The position numbers and the translations under genes were made by a program. DNA of 58,286 nucleotides from an uncultured Caryophanales bacterium (GTDB taxonomy: Bacteria > Bacillota_I > Bacilli_A > RF39 > UBA660). Location: the NCBI GenBank assembly GCA_947648915.1, contig CANSPQ010000006.1, positions 1 to 58,286 of the forward strand. Reading direction: 5' to 3'. Under the pieces are notes generated by a model. The model was not told where the DNA came from. It did not search any database and saw only the letters and a list, made by a program, of their open reading frames with translations. Below are positions 12,022 through 20,896 of the stretch, piece by piece (positions within the stretch are counted from its first letter, which is position 1; each line of letters begins with the position of its first letter).

Positions 12022-12183
12022 ATTGTATCCTCCCTTCGCCTATATCCAGTATAGACTAGCTCCGTGTAAAAACCTGATATTGAGATTAAATTTTCTAACA
12101 ACTTAACCTGGCGTATCAGCAACCTCACACATCAATGCTCGCCACACATTCATAATTATACAAGAATATTATATGAAATGCAA
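12022..12183 (-). promoter_or_regulatory. S10 operon promoter and ~125 nt structured 5' leader
   Basis: Minus strand TTGCAT-17 nt-TATAAT (about 12183..12155), then a leader containing GTTGCTGATACGCCAGG and TTACACGGAGCTAGTC before the rpsJ RBS. Confidence 0.7.
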
Positions 12184-12266
12184 GTAAAATTTAGACTTTT
12201 GTACAAAAAATTTTGCGAAAAGGAAATGTAAAGAAAAAACATATGTGTTTGCATACGTTTCAATAA

Positions 12267-12866
12267 TTATTTATAAATCTTAGTTGGAGCAGCTTCTTCC
12301 TCTTTTTCATTTGCATAATAAGCACATAAATTATTATATAATTCCATAAATCTAAAATTAAAAGGATTATATGTGCTGCCACTATTTCTAAAACGAATAG
12401 AATAAGTCATATACATAGTATTTTCTGGTCTATTTTTGATAAACTCCAATTGCAAATTACCATCATCTAATCTTCTTATATTTAATACACTCGCAATTTC
12501 GCTCATATCCTCATCTGAATGCCAAGAAACAGTCCCATTATTAACCAACGGATAATCTCTATAAGAATCTTCTTTTCTTCGATCTTCGACTGTACTATTA
12601 TCATCGCTATCAAATGCCGAGTAATTAATGATTTTAGAATATAATCGATTAAATGATTCAAATAGAAAAGGATCTTCTTTATTAATAACAAAATAAATAG
12701 GATCTCCCTTTTCAAATAGTTCCATTCGTGTCATTACGGGTTTAAAATACAAATCTCCATTTCCACCAAATATGATTTCGAATTTATTTACATCATTTGC
12801 TATTTTTATGATAGGTGCTCCCCATTCACGGTTGTTTTTTTCTACTTTTAACATGATATCCCCCAT
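12267..12866 (-). CDS. Hypothetical protein, no family recognised (start possibly MLKVEKN, ~12854)
   Basis: Single ~195 aa ORF; RBS-like sequence upstream; own intergenic flanks. Confidence 0.6.
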   Translation of the reverse strand: MGDIMLKVEKNNREWGAPIIKIANDVNKFEIIFGGNGDLYFKPVMTRMELFEKGDPIYFVINKEDPFLFESFNRLYSKIINYSAFDSDDNSTVEDRRKEDSYRDYPLVNNGTVSWHSDEDMSEIASVLNIRRLDDGNLQLEFIKNRPENTMYMTYSIRFRNSGSTYNPFNFRFMELYNNLCAYYANEKEEEAAPTKIYK

Positions 12867-12906
12867 TCATTATTATAACACACCTTTCTACATTCCACTC
12901 AATTAT

Positions 12907-13674
12907 TTATTGATATTTTTGATTTAATTTCTTTTCATATTTCTCTAATAACAACATAGCTCTTTCTAAGTTATTCTCTATATCTTTTAAACTTGTAACC
13001 TTATATAATGATTCTAACTCATTCACTACCTCTTTTGGTAAATGCGTAGATATATGACAAAGCACATAATCATAATGTCTTGGTGTATAAATGAGTCTAG
13101 CAATCGTAACCAGTGGATTGACCACATTTTCTATATATTTCGCATATGCTTCTAAATATTGGTTTCGCTTGATATATTTTTTAACTCTGCTACTTTGTAA
13201 AATTCTATTTTTATTTTGTTCAAATACATATTTGATTTCTTCTAAATCAATTTGAAAATCCTTAAACGTAATAATATTCGCTTTGTCAAAAAGAATAAAC
13301 GGTAATTCTGCAATATCATCTCTGACATAGCAAGTAACATCATACCCTCTGATCTCATGAGACTGGATACAAATATCTAATGTCAAATATTCAGAAGTAT
13401 TAGATAAAAGAATATTACTTTGGGCAATATCAGTTCTAATGTCATCTACTCTAGAATCAATGGTTCCTATTTTCTTCAATTCTTCTATACACTCATATAA
13501 AAATATTTCTTGATATTCTTTATCTACATCAAACCAAAAATCAATATCCGAATACTCATCAACTCTATTTATCCCATCAGCCCCCTCTAACCACATAGCA
13601 TTCACATAAGGTTTATTTTCGCTAAATTCTTTTACAAATTGAATGACTTCATTTCTACTTATCATACGCTTCAC
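12907..13674 (-). CDS. Nucleotidyltransferase-fold protein (aminoglycoside adenylyltransferase/MNT-like)
   Basis: WLEGADGINRVDEYSDIDFWFDV resembles the G-S/A...DxD motif of Pol-beta-type nucleotidyltransferases. Confidence 0.65.
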   Translation of the reverse strand: MKRMISRNEVIQFVKEFSENKPYVNAMWLEGADGINRVDEYSDIDFWFDVDKEYQEIFLYECIEELKKIGTIDSRVDDIRTDIAQSNILLSNTSEYLTLDICIQSHEIRGYDVTCYVRDDIAELPFILFDKANIITFKDFQIDLEEIKYVFEQNKNRILQSSRVKKYIKRNQYLEAYAKYIENVVNPLVTIARLIYTPRHYDYVLCHISTHLPKEVVNELESLYKVTSLKDIENNLERAMLLLEKYEKKLNQKYQ

Positions 13675-13773
13675 TCCTACTATCAGTATAACAACTAAAT
13701 CATGTAAATCCTATAGTAATTATATACAAAACGAATTATTGTATTTCATACGCAATAATGTATTTCCCCTTTT

Positions 13774-14640
13774 TTATATAGATTTCTTTATTTCATCTAA
13801 TAATTGATACAAAATATTTTGATTTTCAATTTTTGTAATTGCGAAACATTTCTTTCCCAAATCTTTAAAGGAAGCTCCAGAGTGGTATAGTATTTTATCA
13901 TCTAATATAATAAATCGATCATGGAACTTTTTACTATGAAATATTTCTATATTGCTATACTGTTCTTTATATTTATTCATATCTAACCTATTATAATCGC
14001 TTGTAATAATAGATACCTTCAATTCCAAAAAGGATATAATGTCCAATATTGTTTTATCTAAATAGTTATCAATAATGATAATTTTATTTTTAGCTTCTTT
14101 TAAAATATCTACAAGCAATGAATAAGCATCATAAATTTGTCCCTCGAAGAAAATATGATGATTTATCTTAACATCTAACTTATCAAATATTTGATTAAAT
14201 TTATTATCATAATCAATCAGTTTTGTTTCAATATTAGAAATACGAGTAGAATAATCATTTTGTGAAATGTACTTGCGCATCATCACAAATGCATCCATTA
14301 TGGCAATACTAACTTGTTCGGCAATTGGTGTTCTCAATATAGTAGCTAACATTGCTACCCCTTGTTCCGTAAAAGCATATGGCATGTATTTAGAATATTT
14401 GCCCTGTTCTAATTTTAAGGTTTCAATTTGAAACCTTAAAATACTATAATATTCTTCTTTATTAAGTTGAAACATGAATCTTTCGGGAAATCTATTGATA
14501 TGTCTTTTAACAGCCAAATTTATAGTTTTGGTCCCATTAGCACACCCATAGAGTTTTGCTAAATCGCTATCTAACATCACTTGTTTGCCTCTAATTTCAT
14601 AAATCATGTCTTCTATTTTAGCATCCATTGTTTCTAACAT
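13774..14640 (-). CDS. ORF6N/KilA-N-type DNA-binding domain protein with PLD-like C-terminal domain
   Basis: N-term IYEIRGKQVMLDSDLAKLYG...TINLAVKRHINRFPERFMFQL (ORF6N); C-term IIIIDNYLDKTILDII...FHDRFIILDDKILYHSGASFKDLGKK (HxRx4D PLD-like). Confidence 0.75.
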   Translation of the reverse strand: MLETMDAKIEDMIYEIRGKQVMLDSDLAKLYGCANGTKTINLAVKRHINRFPERFMFQLNKEEYYSILRFQIETLKLEQGKYSKYMPYAFTEQGVAMLATILRTPIAEQVSIAIMDAFVMMRKYISQNDYSTRISNIETKLIDYDNKFNQIFDKLDVKINHHIFFEGQIYDAYSLLVDILKEAKNKIIIIDNYLDKTILDIISFLELKVSIITSDYNRLDMNKYKEQYSNIEIFHSKKFHDRFIILDDKILYHSGASFKDLGKKCFAITKIENQNILYQLLDEIKKSI

Positions 14641-14838
14641 TTTGAAATCATCTCCTACTATAAAATACGAGATAATTTTTCAATTTCCTTTTACTCCCAA
14701 AACGAATAACATAAATATGTACAGATAATTTTCTATCTAAATCACATATCCCACTACATGTTACATTATAATTCTACATCTATGGTATGTTACAATAAAA
14801 GAAAAACTGTTATCTTAATTTCAGAAAGGAGAAATGAT

Positions 14839-15984
14839 ATGAACCAAGAAAAAATTGGAAGATTTTTAGCAGACTTACGAAAACAAAAAAATTTAACCCA
14901 AAAAGAATTTGCTGATAGACTAGGTGTAACTGACAAAACAGTATCTAGATGGGAAAATGGACACTATCTACCTGATATATCTTTATTTAATGATATTTGC
15001 TCCATCTTAGAAATCGATGTATCCGAGCTATTAAAAGGAGAAAAAATGAAAGAAAATATAAATAAGAAAGAAGTGGATAACATAACAATGAATTTAGTAA
15101 AAATTTCAAACGAAAAAATAAAACAAAATAAAAAGAAAACAATTATTATAAGTGCTATTATTATTCTACTATTAACTATATCCTTTATAATTCTAATTTT
15201 AAATAAAAAGAGCACCCAAAGCAGTAGAACACAACCAAATACGGAAGCCCACTTTCCAATGAAAATAGCATACATAGAAAAAGAAGATGGATGGGTATGT
15301 AGTTTCAAAATTGAATATCTACAAAACATTGAAATGCCATATTCCTATTACTATGACTGTGATAACTTCAAATATAAAGAACTATATGGCTTTGAAGCAA
15401 CTGGGACAGAAGCAGATGAAGGTGGAACATTCACTTATATTGCAGGCACAAATCACCCTTCATATGGTTTCAACAGAGATTACAGAAATGACTTAACAGC
15501 TATAAGTACATTTTTCCAAGAAAAGAATTTTACAAGAAGTATTACAACAGAAGATTTAAATGACCTAAAACTAGATTATATCAACAAAGAAGAGATTTTA
15601 ACACTATATAATCAAGCAATTACATCTAAAACAATTGATACCTATGGAAATTACCCTAATATGGCGGAAACTTACCTGACAACTTCAATGACAAAAAACG
15701 GTTACACATGGTATCTTGGATTTTTATCCGCTAGAGGAAATATTCAATATGTTTATTTAGATGTACAAATTGAAACAGAATATCTATCTGATTTAGTCAA
15801 GCAAGGAAATGCTACAAAAGAACAACTCGAAATGATAGATAATATCAGGTTTATAAAAGAACAGATTCTAAAAATACAAAAATTCAAATTACCGGAAAAT
15901 TTAAATACAACACATCCTTATACTTTTCTAAAAGAAAATATGGATAAGATCAATAAAGTAGAACTAGGTTACGAACACTATTAA
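14839..15984 (+). CDS. Membrane-anchored XRE-family regulator: cytosolic HTH, one TM segment, large extracytoplasmic domain
   Basis: HTH IGRFLADLRKQKNLTQKEFADRLGVTDKTVSRWENG; TM IIISAIIILLLTISFIILIL; ATG at 14839 after AAAGGAG (ORF track start 14758 less likely). Confidence 0.85.
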   Translation: MNQEKIGRFLADLRKQKNLTQKEFADRLGVTDKTVSRWENGHYLPDISLFNDICSILEIDVSELLKGEKMKENINKKEVDNITMNLVKISNEKIKQNKKKTIIISAIIILLLTISFIILILNKKSTQSSRTQPNTEAHFPMKIAYIEKEDGWVCSFKIEYLQNIEMPYSYYYDCDNFKYKELYGFEATGTEADEGGTFTYIAGTNHPSYGFNRDYRNDLTAISTFFQEKNFTRSITTEDLNDLKLDYINKEEILTLYNQAITSKTIDTYGNYPNMAETYLTTSMTKNGYTWYLGFLSARGNIQYVYLDVQIETEYLSDLVKQGNATKEQLEMIDNIRFIKEQILKIQKFKLPENLNTTHPYTFLKENMDKINKVELGYEHY

Positions 15985-16078
15985 AATAAGCATATTCACT
16001 TTTTTCTATCTTTTTTTATAATTTTCTTATATAATATAAACAAGAACTTTATCCATAAGTTAGAAAAGGGGCGAGAAA

Positions 16079-16846
16079 ATGATTGCACTAATTACAGGCG
16101 GTAGTTCAGGGATTGGATTATCCATCGCAAAACGATTACATCAACTTGGGTATGACATTATACTAGTTGCAAGAGATATTGAAAAATTAGAAAAAGCAAA
16201 AAAAGAAATTGGAGAAAAAACAGAAGTAATTGCTCTTGACATTTCAACACTTAAAAGCTGTAAAGAACTATACAAACAAGTCAAAGAAAAAGACATTGAT
16301 ATTGTAGTAAACAGTGCCGGTTTTGGGATGCATGGCAAATTTCTAGAACAAAATATGGAAGAACAATTGGATATGATAGACCTTAATGTCAAATCAACAC
16401 AAATATTGACAAAATTATTTCTTCAAGATTTCAAAGAAAAAAATCACGGCTATATTCTAAATATCGCATCCACTGCAGCATTTTCACCAGGACCTCTAAT
16501 GGCATGTTACTTTGCATCCAAAGCATACGTATTAAGATTAACAGAAGCAATTGCAGAAGAAATCAAACAAGAAAAAAGTAGAGTATATGTCGGTTGTTTA
16601 TGTCCTGGTCCAGTGGATACTCACTTTAATGATAAATTAGGTGTCAAGTTTGCTAAAGCACAGAACAGTGATGAATTAGCTGCATATGCTGTACAAAAAA
16701 TGTTTCAAAGAAAACTTGTCATTATCCCAACATTCAATCACAAACTAAATGCTATTCTAAATAAATTTGTACCAACTAAAATACTATTAAAAGCAAACTA
16801 TAACGTTCAAATCAAAAAAATAAATAATGCAAAAAAGAATAAGTAA
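16079..16846 (+). CDS. Short-chain dehydrogenase/reductase
   Basis: ALITGGSSGIGLSIAKRL; NSAGFG; YFASKAY catalytic motif; CPGPVDT. Confidence 0.92.
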   Translation: MIALITGGSSGIGLSIAKRLHQLGYDIILVARDIEKLEKAKKEIGEKTEVIALDISTLKSCKELYKQVKEKDIDIVVNSAGFGMHGKFLEQNMEEQLDMIDLNVKSTQILTKLFLQDFKEKNHGYILNIASTAAFSPGPLMACYFASKAYVLRLTEAIAEEIKQEKSRVYVGCLCPGPVDTHFNDKLGVKFAKAQNSDELAAYAVQKMFQRKLVIIPTFNHKLNAILNKFVPTKILLKANYNVQIKKINNAKKNK

Positions 16847-16864
16847 AACGCTTATTCTTTATTA
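16831..16864. terminator. Bidirectional Rho-independent terminator between convergent genes
   Basis: AAAGAATAAG...CTTATTCTTT inverted repeat overlapping both stop codons. Confidence 0.7.
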
Positions 16865-17007
16865 ATATATAACATAATTCCAACACCAATTGTCATGACA
16901 CCAATTCCACCTAATATAAAACTAAATTCAATCCATAATAGAAAAGCAATTATAATTAATAAAAATCCAGTGATTAAAAATCGTTTGAATAACGCAATAT
17001 TTTTCAT
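16852..17007 (-). CDS. Small hydrophobic membrane protein (51 aa)
   Basis: MKNIALFKRFLITGFLLIIIAFLLWIEFSFILGGIGVMTIGVGIMLYINKE, directly downstream of licD-like gene; ORF track start is upstream. Confidence 0.5.
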   Translation of the reverse strand: MKNIALFKRFLITGFLLIIIAFLLWIEFSFILGGIGVMTIGVGIMLYINKE

Positions 17008-17008
17008 G

Positions 17009-17863
17009 TTACTCCTCCGGTTCAGAAGAGGACAAATTGATATCATAAACATGCCCTGGTTTTCTTTTTTCAGGTGGCAACGGAGTAAATACTTTTTCAC
17101 CCCAATGACGTAACATATATTCTTTCATATTTTTTTGGACAGGTAGTTCTGTGTCTTCAAAAGGAACACGAACAGTCGGAAACATCTCCGATAAACGATA
17201 ACGAAGTGGATGCAAAGGACTTCTATAGGTCCATGTCAAATCATCCCCTATATATTTGGATTTTTGATTTAAAAATCCATACAATTTCGCATTTCCCCGA
17301 TACCAATACTTCAGTGGTATTGGATTGATATGCATATTTTCAAAAAATATAATAATCGGCATCAGTAAAGAATTCACTAATCTTAAAGGTAAATCCATAA
17401 TCGTAGATTTAGCCATATGATCATAAATAAATACATCAATGAATATACCATCACAATCAGTACAACGATTTGGCAACAATTTATTGACCTCTTTGATATA
17501 TGTGTTCTTTTTACGTATTTTCATATAGGGCCATGTGACATCATATTTTTTATTTTTTTCAAAACAATGAAACGTATATTTCTCTTTATCCAAATCTTTT
17601 TCCAAAGCCTTGATAAATTTTTTATACTCACTACGCATCATAGCAATATCCATATCATCATCCCATGGAATAAATCCTTGATAAAGATAGGCACCTATCG
17701 TAGACCCACCTGTTAAACAATACTCAATGTTATTTTTTTTACACACTTCATCAATATCCTTCATCATATCCATTAGAGCAAGTTGAACATCCCTTACCAT
17801 AATTTTTGTTCCATCTTTTTTTTCTTTTAATAAAAACTCTCCAAAATCTTCACGATTATACAT
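17009..17863 (-). CDS. LicD family protein (phosphorylcholine/polyol-phosphate transferase type)
   Basis: YCLTGGSTIGAYLYQGFIPWDDDMDIAMMRSEYKKFI is a LicD signature; start MYNREDFGEF preferred. Confidence 0.9.
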   Translation of the reverse strand: MYNREDFGEFLLKEKKDGTKIMVRDVQLALMDMMKDIDEVCKKNNIEYCLTGGSTIGAYLYQGFIPWDDDMDIAMMRSEYKKFIKALEKDLDKEKYTFHCFEKNKKYDVTWPYMKIRKKNTYIKEVNKLLPNRCTDCDGIFIDVFIYDHMAKSTIMDLPLRLVNSLLMPIIIFFENMHINPIPLKYWYRGNAKLYGFLNQKSKYIGDDLTWTYRSPLHPLRYRLSEMFPTVRVPFEDTELPVQKNMKEYMLRHWGEKVFTPLPPEKRKPGHVYDINLSSSEPEE

Positions 17864-17867
17864 AGAA

Positions 17868-18578
17868 TCACTTCCCACTCTCATTCGTTGCAAGTAGCGC
17901 TTCAAAAATATCAATGTCAACAGGTGTAGTTATTTTCATATTTCGCTCAGAACCAATGGAAAAGTGAATCGTCTCTCCTAAGCAAATCATTAAATCACAA
18001 GTAGCTACTGTCTTCTCAATATGTTGTTTTTCAGCTTGCTCATGTGCCCAAAGTAACTTACCTAAAGGATAAGTATGTGGTGTTTGTGTCCTTTTCAAAT
18101 TATTTCTTTCTAAATAATGATGAGATGTCTGTTGATCCTCTGTTTCCACAATTACTTCATTACATGGAATTACCGCAATCGCGGATCCTTTCTCACGACA
18201 AGTGACAATTGAGTCAGAAATAATCTCCTGTGTAACAAGAGCACGATTTCCATCATGCACAAGAACAACATCATCTAAACTACAATGTTTTGCAAGTTCA
18301 TCTAAGGCAAGCTTTATGGATAATTGTCCATTATTTCCTTCTCCACCAGATACAATCCATTTTGCTTTTGTAATCCCATATTGTTTGACATATGCTTCCA
18401 TAATTTTTTCCCAACCATTTAAGCATGAAATCACAATTGCATCGATATTAGGATGATTCTGAAAAGCTTCCAAAGTATATATAATTAATGGTTTATTTTT
18501 GATTGGCATAAACTGTTTCGGTACTTCTTGATGCATCCTAGATCCTTTCCCTGCCGCAGTAATTAGCGCTACATTCAT
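17868..18578 (-). CDS. IspD/TarI-like cytidylyltransferase
   Basis: MNVALITAAGKGSRMHQEVPKQFMPI; VLVHDGNRALVT; KRTQTPHTY; paired with LicD so substrate uncertain. Confidence 0.85.
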   Translation of the reverse strand: MNVALITAAGKGSRMHQEVPKQFMPIKNKPLIIYTLEAFQNHPNIDAIVISCLNGWEKIMEAYVKQYGITKAKWIVSGGEGNNGQLSIKLALDELAKHCSLDDVVLVHDGNRALVTQEIISDSIVTCREKGSAIAVIPCNEVIVETEDQQTSHHYLERNNLKRTQTPHTYPLGKLLWAHEQAEKQHIEKTVATCDLMICLGETIHFSIGSERNMKITTPVDIDIFEALLATNESGK

Positions 18579-18625
18579 AATAACTCCCTCACTTTTTATA
18601 TAATAAGTATACCATATATTTACAA

Positions 18626-18656
18626 AAATAAAAAGTAAGATAGTCTCTTACTTTAC
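18626..18656 (-). terminator. Rho-independent terminator of the rpsF-ssb-rpsR operon
   Basis: Minus strand AAAGTAAGA-GACTA-TCTTACTTTTTATTTTT. Confidence 0.7.
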
Positions 18657-18866
18657 AAATGGTATTAATGCCATGAAACGAGCTTTTTTTACTTCGTTTG
18701 CAATATGTCTTTGATGTTTTGAACAAGCTCCAGTGATTCTTCTTGGTAAAATCTTACCTTTATCCCCACTGATATATTTTCTCATAATTTCTGCATCTTT
18801 ATAGTCTACTGATTTCCCAGCACACATTTGACATATTTTCTTCTTTTTTCTATAAAATTCTGCCAT
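18648..18866 (-). CDS. rpsR: 30S ribosomal protein S18 (zinc-ligand type)
   Basis: ICQMCAGKSVDYKD...GKILPRRITGACSKHQRHIANEVKKARFMALIPF. Confidence 0.97.
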   Translation of the reverse strand: MAEFYRKKKKICQMCAGKSVDYKDAEIMRKYISGDKGKILPRRITGACSKHQRHIANEVKKARFMALIPFVK

Positions 18867-18878
18867 AGTATCCTCCTT

Positions 18879-19367
18879 TTAGTCTAGGAAGTCATCATCG
18901 ATAGAAACACTATCACCAAAGTCTGCAAATGGATCATTTTCTACACTGACATCATTTACAGGTGCATTTTGGTAATCATAAGGACTTACAGGTTCAGTTG
19001 GTACTGGATTGCTATAACTATCTCCACCTGCATTATATGCAGCCCTTTGTGCTTTACTTTCAATAAAGTGGAATTGATCTAATACAACATCGGTTGTATA
19101 TCTTTTATTTCCATCTTTATCATCATAACTTCCTGTTTGCAATCTACCTTCGATTGCGATTTGATTTCCTTTATCAAAATAGTTACAAATTGTTTCAGCT
19201 TGTTTTCTCCAAGCCACAATGTTAATAAAATCTGCTTCTCTTTGTCCATCTTGGTTGCTAAAAGCTCTATTTACTGCAATTGAAAATCTTGTAAATGGTA
19301 CATTTGATGGTGTATATCTTAATTCTGGCTTTGCAGTAAATCTTCCAATCAACATTACTCGGTTCAT
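18879..19367 (-). CDS. ssb: Single-stranded DNA-binding protein
   Basis: MNRVMLIGRFTAKPELRYTPSNVPFTRFSIAVNR; acidic tail DFGDSVSIDDDFLD. Confidence 0.97.
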   Translation of the reverse strand: MNRVMLIGRFTAKPELRYTPSNVPFTRFSIAVNRAFSNQDGQREADFINIVAWRKQAETICNYFDKGNQIAIEGRLQTGSYDDKDGNKRYTTDVVLDQFHFIESKAQRAAYNAGGDSYSNPVPTEPVSPYDYQNAPVNDVSVENDPFADFGDSVSIDDDFLD

Positions 19368-19381
19368 AATAATACCTCTCT

Positions 19382-19672
19382 TTATTTTTCTAGTTTTGTA
19401 ATGAGATGGCGTACAACATCATTACTGATTAAAGCCAAACGGTCAAATTCCTTGATTGCTTTATCATCATTAGCTTCCACTTCATATACATAATAGTATC
19501 CACTTTTGAATTTTTTGATTTCATAAGCAAATTCTCTTTGACCCATGTCTTTTTGTTCTGTTATAGTAGCACCATTGTCAGTTAATACTTTTCCAAAGTT
19601 CTCAATCACTTTTTTAATTTCGTCTTCACTTAACGTTGGTCTTACAATAAACATAATTTCATAACTGTTCAT
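19382..19672 (-). CDS. rpsF: 30S ribosomal protein S6
   Basis: MNSYEIMFIVRPTLSEDEIKKVIENF...YYYVYEVEAND. Confidence 0.97.
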   Translation of the reverse strand: MNSYEIMFIVRPTLSEDEIKKVIENFGKVLTDNGATITEQKDMGQREFAYEIKKFKSGYYYVYEVEANDDKAIKEFDRLALISNDVVRHLITKLEK

Positions 19673-19735
19673 TCTTGCACCTCCTTTTGGTCTAATCGGC
19701 TTCTACTTGAAGCAAGGAGTAAATTCATACTCGCT
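19673..19735 (-). promoter_or_regulatory. Candidate S6:S18 autoregulatory mRNA leader
   Basis: Minus strand ACTCCTTGCTTCAAGTAGAAGCCGATTAGACCAAAAGGAGG: outer stem ACTCCTT/AAGGAG(G), inner CTTC/GAAG hairpin followed by CCG, just before the rpsF start. Confidence 0.55.
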
Positions 19736-19925
19736 ATAAATTATAACAAAAAAGCCTTGTCATGTAAAGCCTTTTTCTAATTATATGTATTTATTATTCT
19801 ATTATGATTTTTTAATAAGATTGTTCTTTCAAACTATTTTATCAAAAAAACAAAAGACATTACTATTTGTATGAAAAAATCTAAATTATCTTTTGTATAT
19901 GATGTTTTTATAAATAATTCATTTA

Positions 19926-20150
19926 TTATACCCCATCATGCCAATTTTTCATTCCTTTTTTTCTCATTATCAAATCAATTATCCCCCCTTTGGTTTTAAC
20001 TTTTGGTCGAACACCATATGTAGGAGAATGTAGTTCACTTACAGAGCAAGGTTCAAGGCTTCCTAATCTGTGTTCAGACCTCTCATATCTAGCTCTTTTT
20101 TCAGTTTCAATCATATTATTTATTTCCCCATATACCTTTTTTTTCTCCAT
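19926..20150 (-). CDS. Questionable orphan ORF (74 aa)
   Basis: ORF preceded by AGGAAGG; contains RYERSEHRLGSLEPCSVSELHSPTYGVRPKVKTKGG; no family recognised. Confidence 0.3.
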   Translation of the reverse strand: MEKKKVYGEINNMIETEKRARYERSEHRLGSLEPCSVSELHSPTYGVRPKVKTKGGIIDLIMRKKGMKNWHDGV

Positions 20151-20188
20151 AAATTCACTACCTTCCTATAATAAAGTTGCTATTTTAT

Positions 20189-20866
20189 TTAATCATTTGA
20201 TTTTCCAAATAACCTTAATAAATCTAAGAAAATGTTAATAAAATCTAGATATAATTCCAATGCACCTATGATTGCTAAATTATCCTCATTTTCAAAGTTG
20301 TAACTTAATAGCTTAATTTTTTGAATATCATAAGCTGTAAATCCTAAGAATATAACTACACTAATACAAGAAATGACGATATCAAATGTTTCACTTCCAA
20401 TAAAATAATTGACAATAATACAAATGATAATTCCAATCAAACCCATCAATAAAAAGGTACTAATTTTAGTCAAATCCAACTTTGTAAAATGCCCAAATAA
20501 CGCAAACATTCCAAATAAAATAGCCGCGATTAAGAATACAAACATAATAGATTCTAACGCAAATGCAACAAAGATAGAAGCAAATGTTAACCCTGTTACA
20601 AAAGAATATAACAAAAACATAATCTTAGCTGTCATTGGATTCATTTTACGAACACGAGCGGAAAGCACAATTACTAAAACAAACTCTGCAATAATTAAGA
20701 AAAAATACATGTTATTAGAGAATATATTATATAGCATATTCTCTTGTGTAGAAACATAATAACCTGTTCCAAATGTAACAACAAGACCTAAAAACATCCA
20801 TAAAAACACTTTTGACATAACTTTACTAATTTCCATGTCGATCCTCCTTATTTTTAATATATACAA
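20189..20866 (-). CDS. Bax inhibitor-1/YccA family membrane protein
   Basis: Seven-TM pattern; FTAYDIQKIK and ALELYLDFINIFLDLLRLFG C-terminus. Confidence 0.92.
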   Translation of the reverse strand: MYILKIRRIDMEISKVMSKVFLWMFLGLVVTFGTGYYVSTQENMLYNIFSNNMYFFLIIAEFVLVIVLSARVRKMNPMTAKIMFLLYSFVTGLTFASIFVAFALESIMFVFLIAAILFGMFALFGHFTKLDLTKISTFLLMGLIGIIICIIVNYFIGSETFDIVISCISVVIFLGFTAYDIQKIKLLSYNFENEDNLAIIGALELYLDFINIFLDLLRLFGKSND

Positions 20867-20896
20867 TAGTATGTAAAATCATTACAATTGAAGGCA

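Noticed and set aside
12503-12715. Same-strand 70 aa ORF inside 12267-12866
   Set aside because: Alternative frame of a longer ORF; lysine/isoleucine-rich frame-shift product.
19745-19785. Hairpin terminator at AAAAAAGCCTTGTCATGTAAAGCCTTTTTC
   Set aside because: The repeat AAGCC is direct rather than inverted, so a stable terminator stem is not supported.
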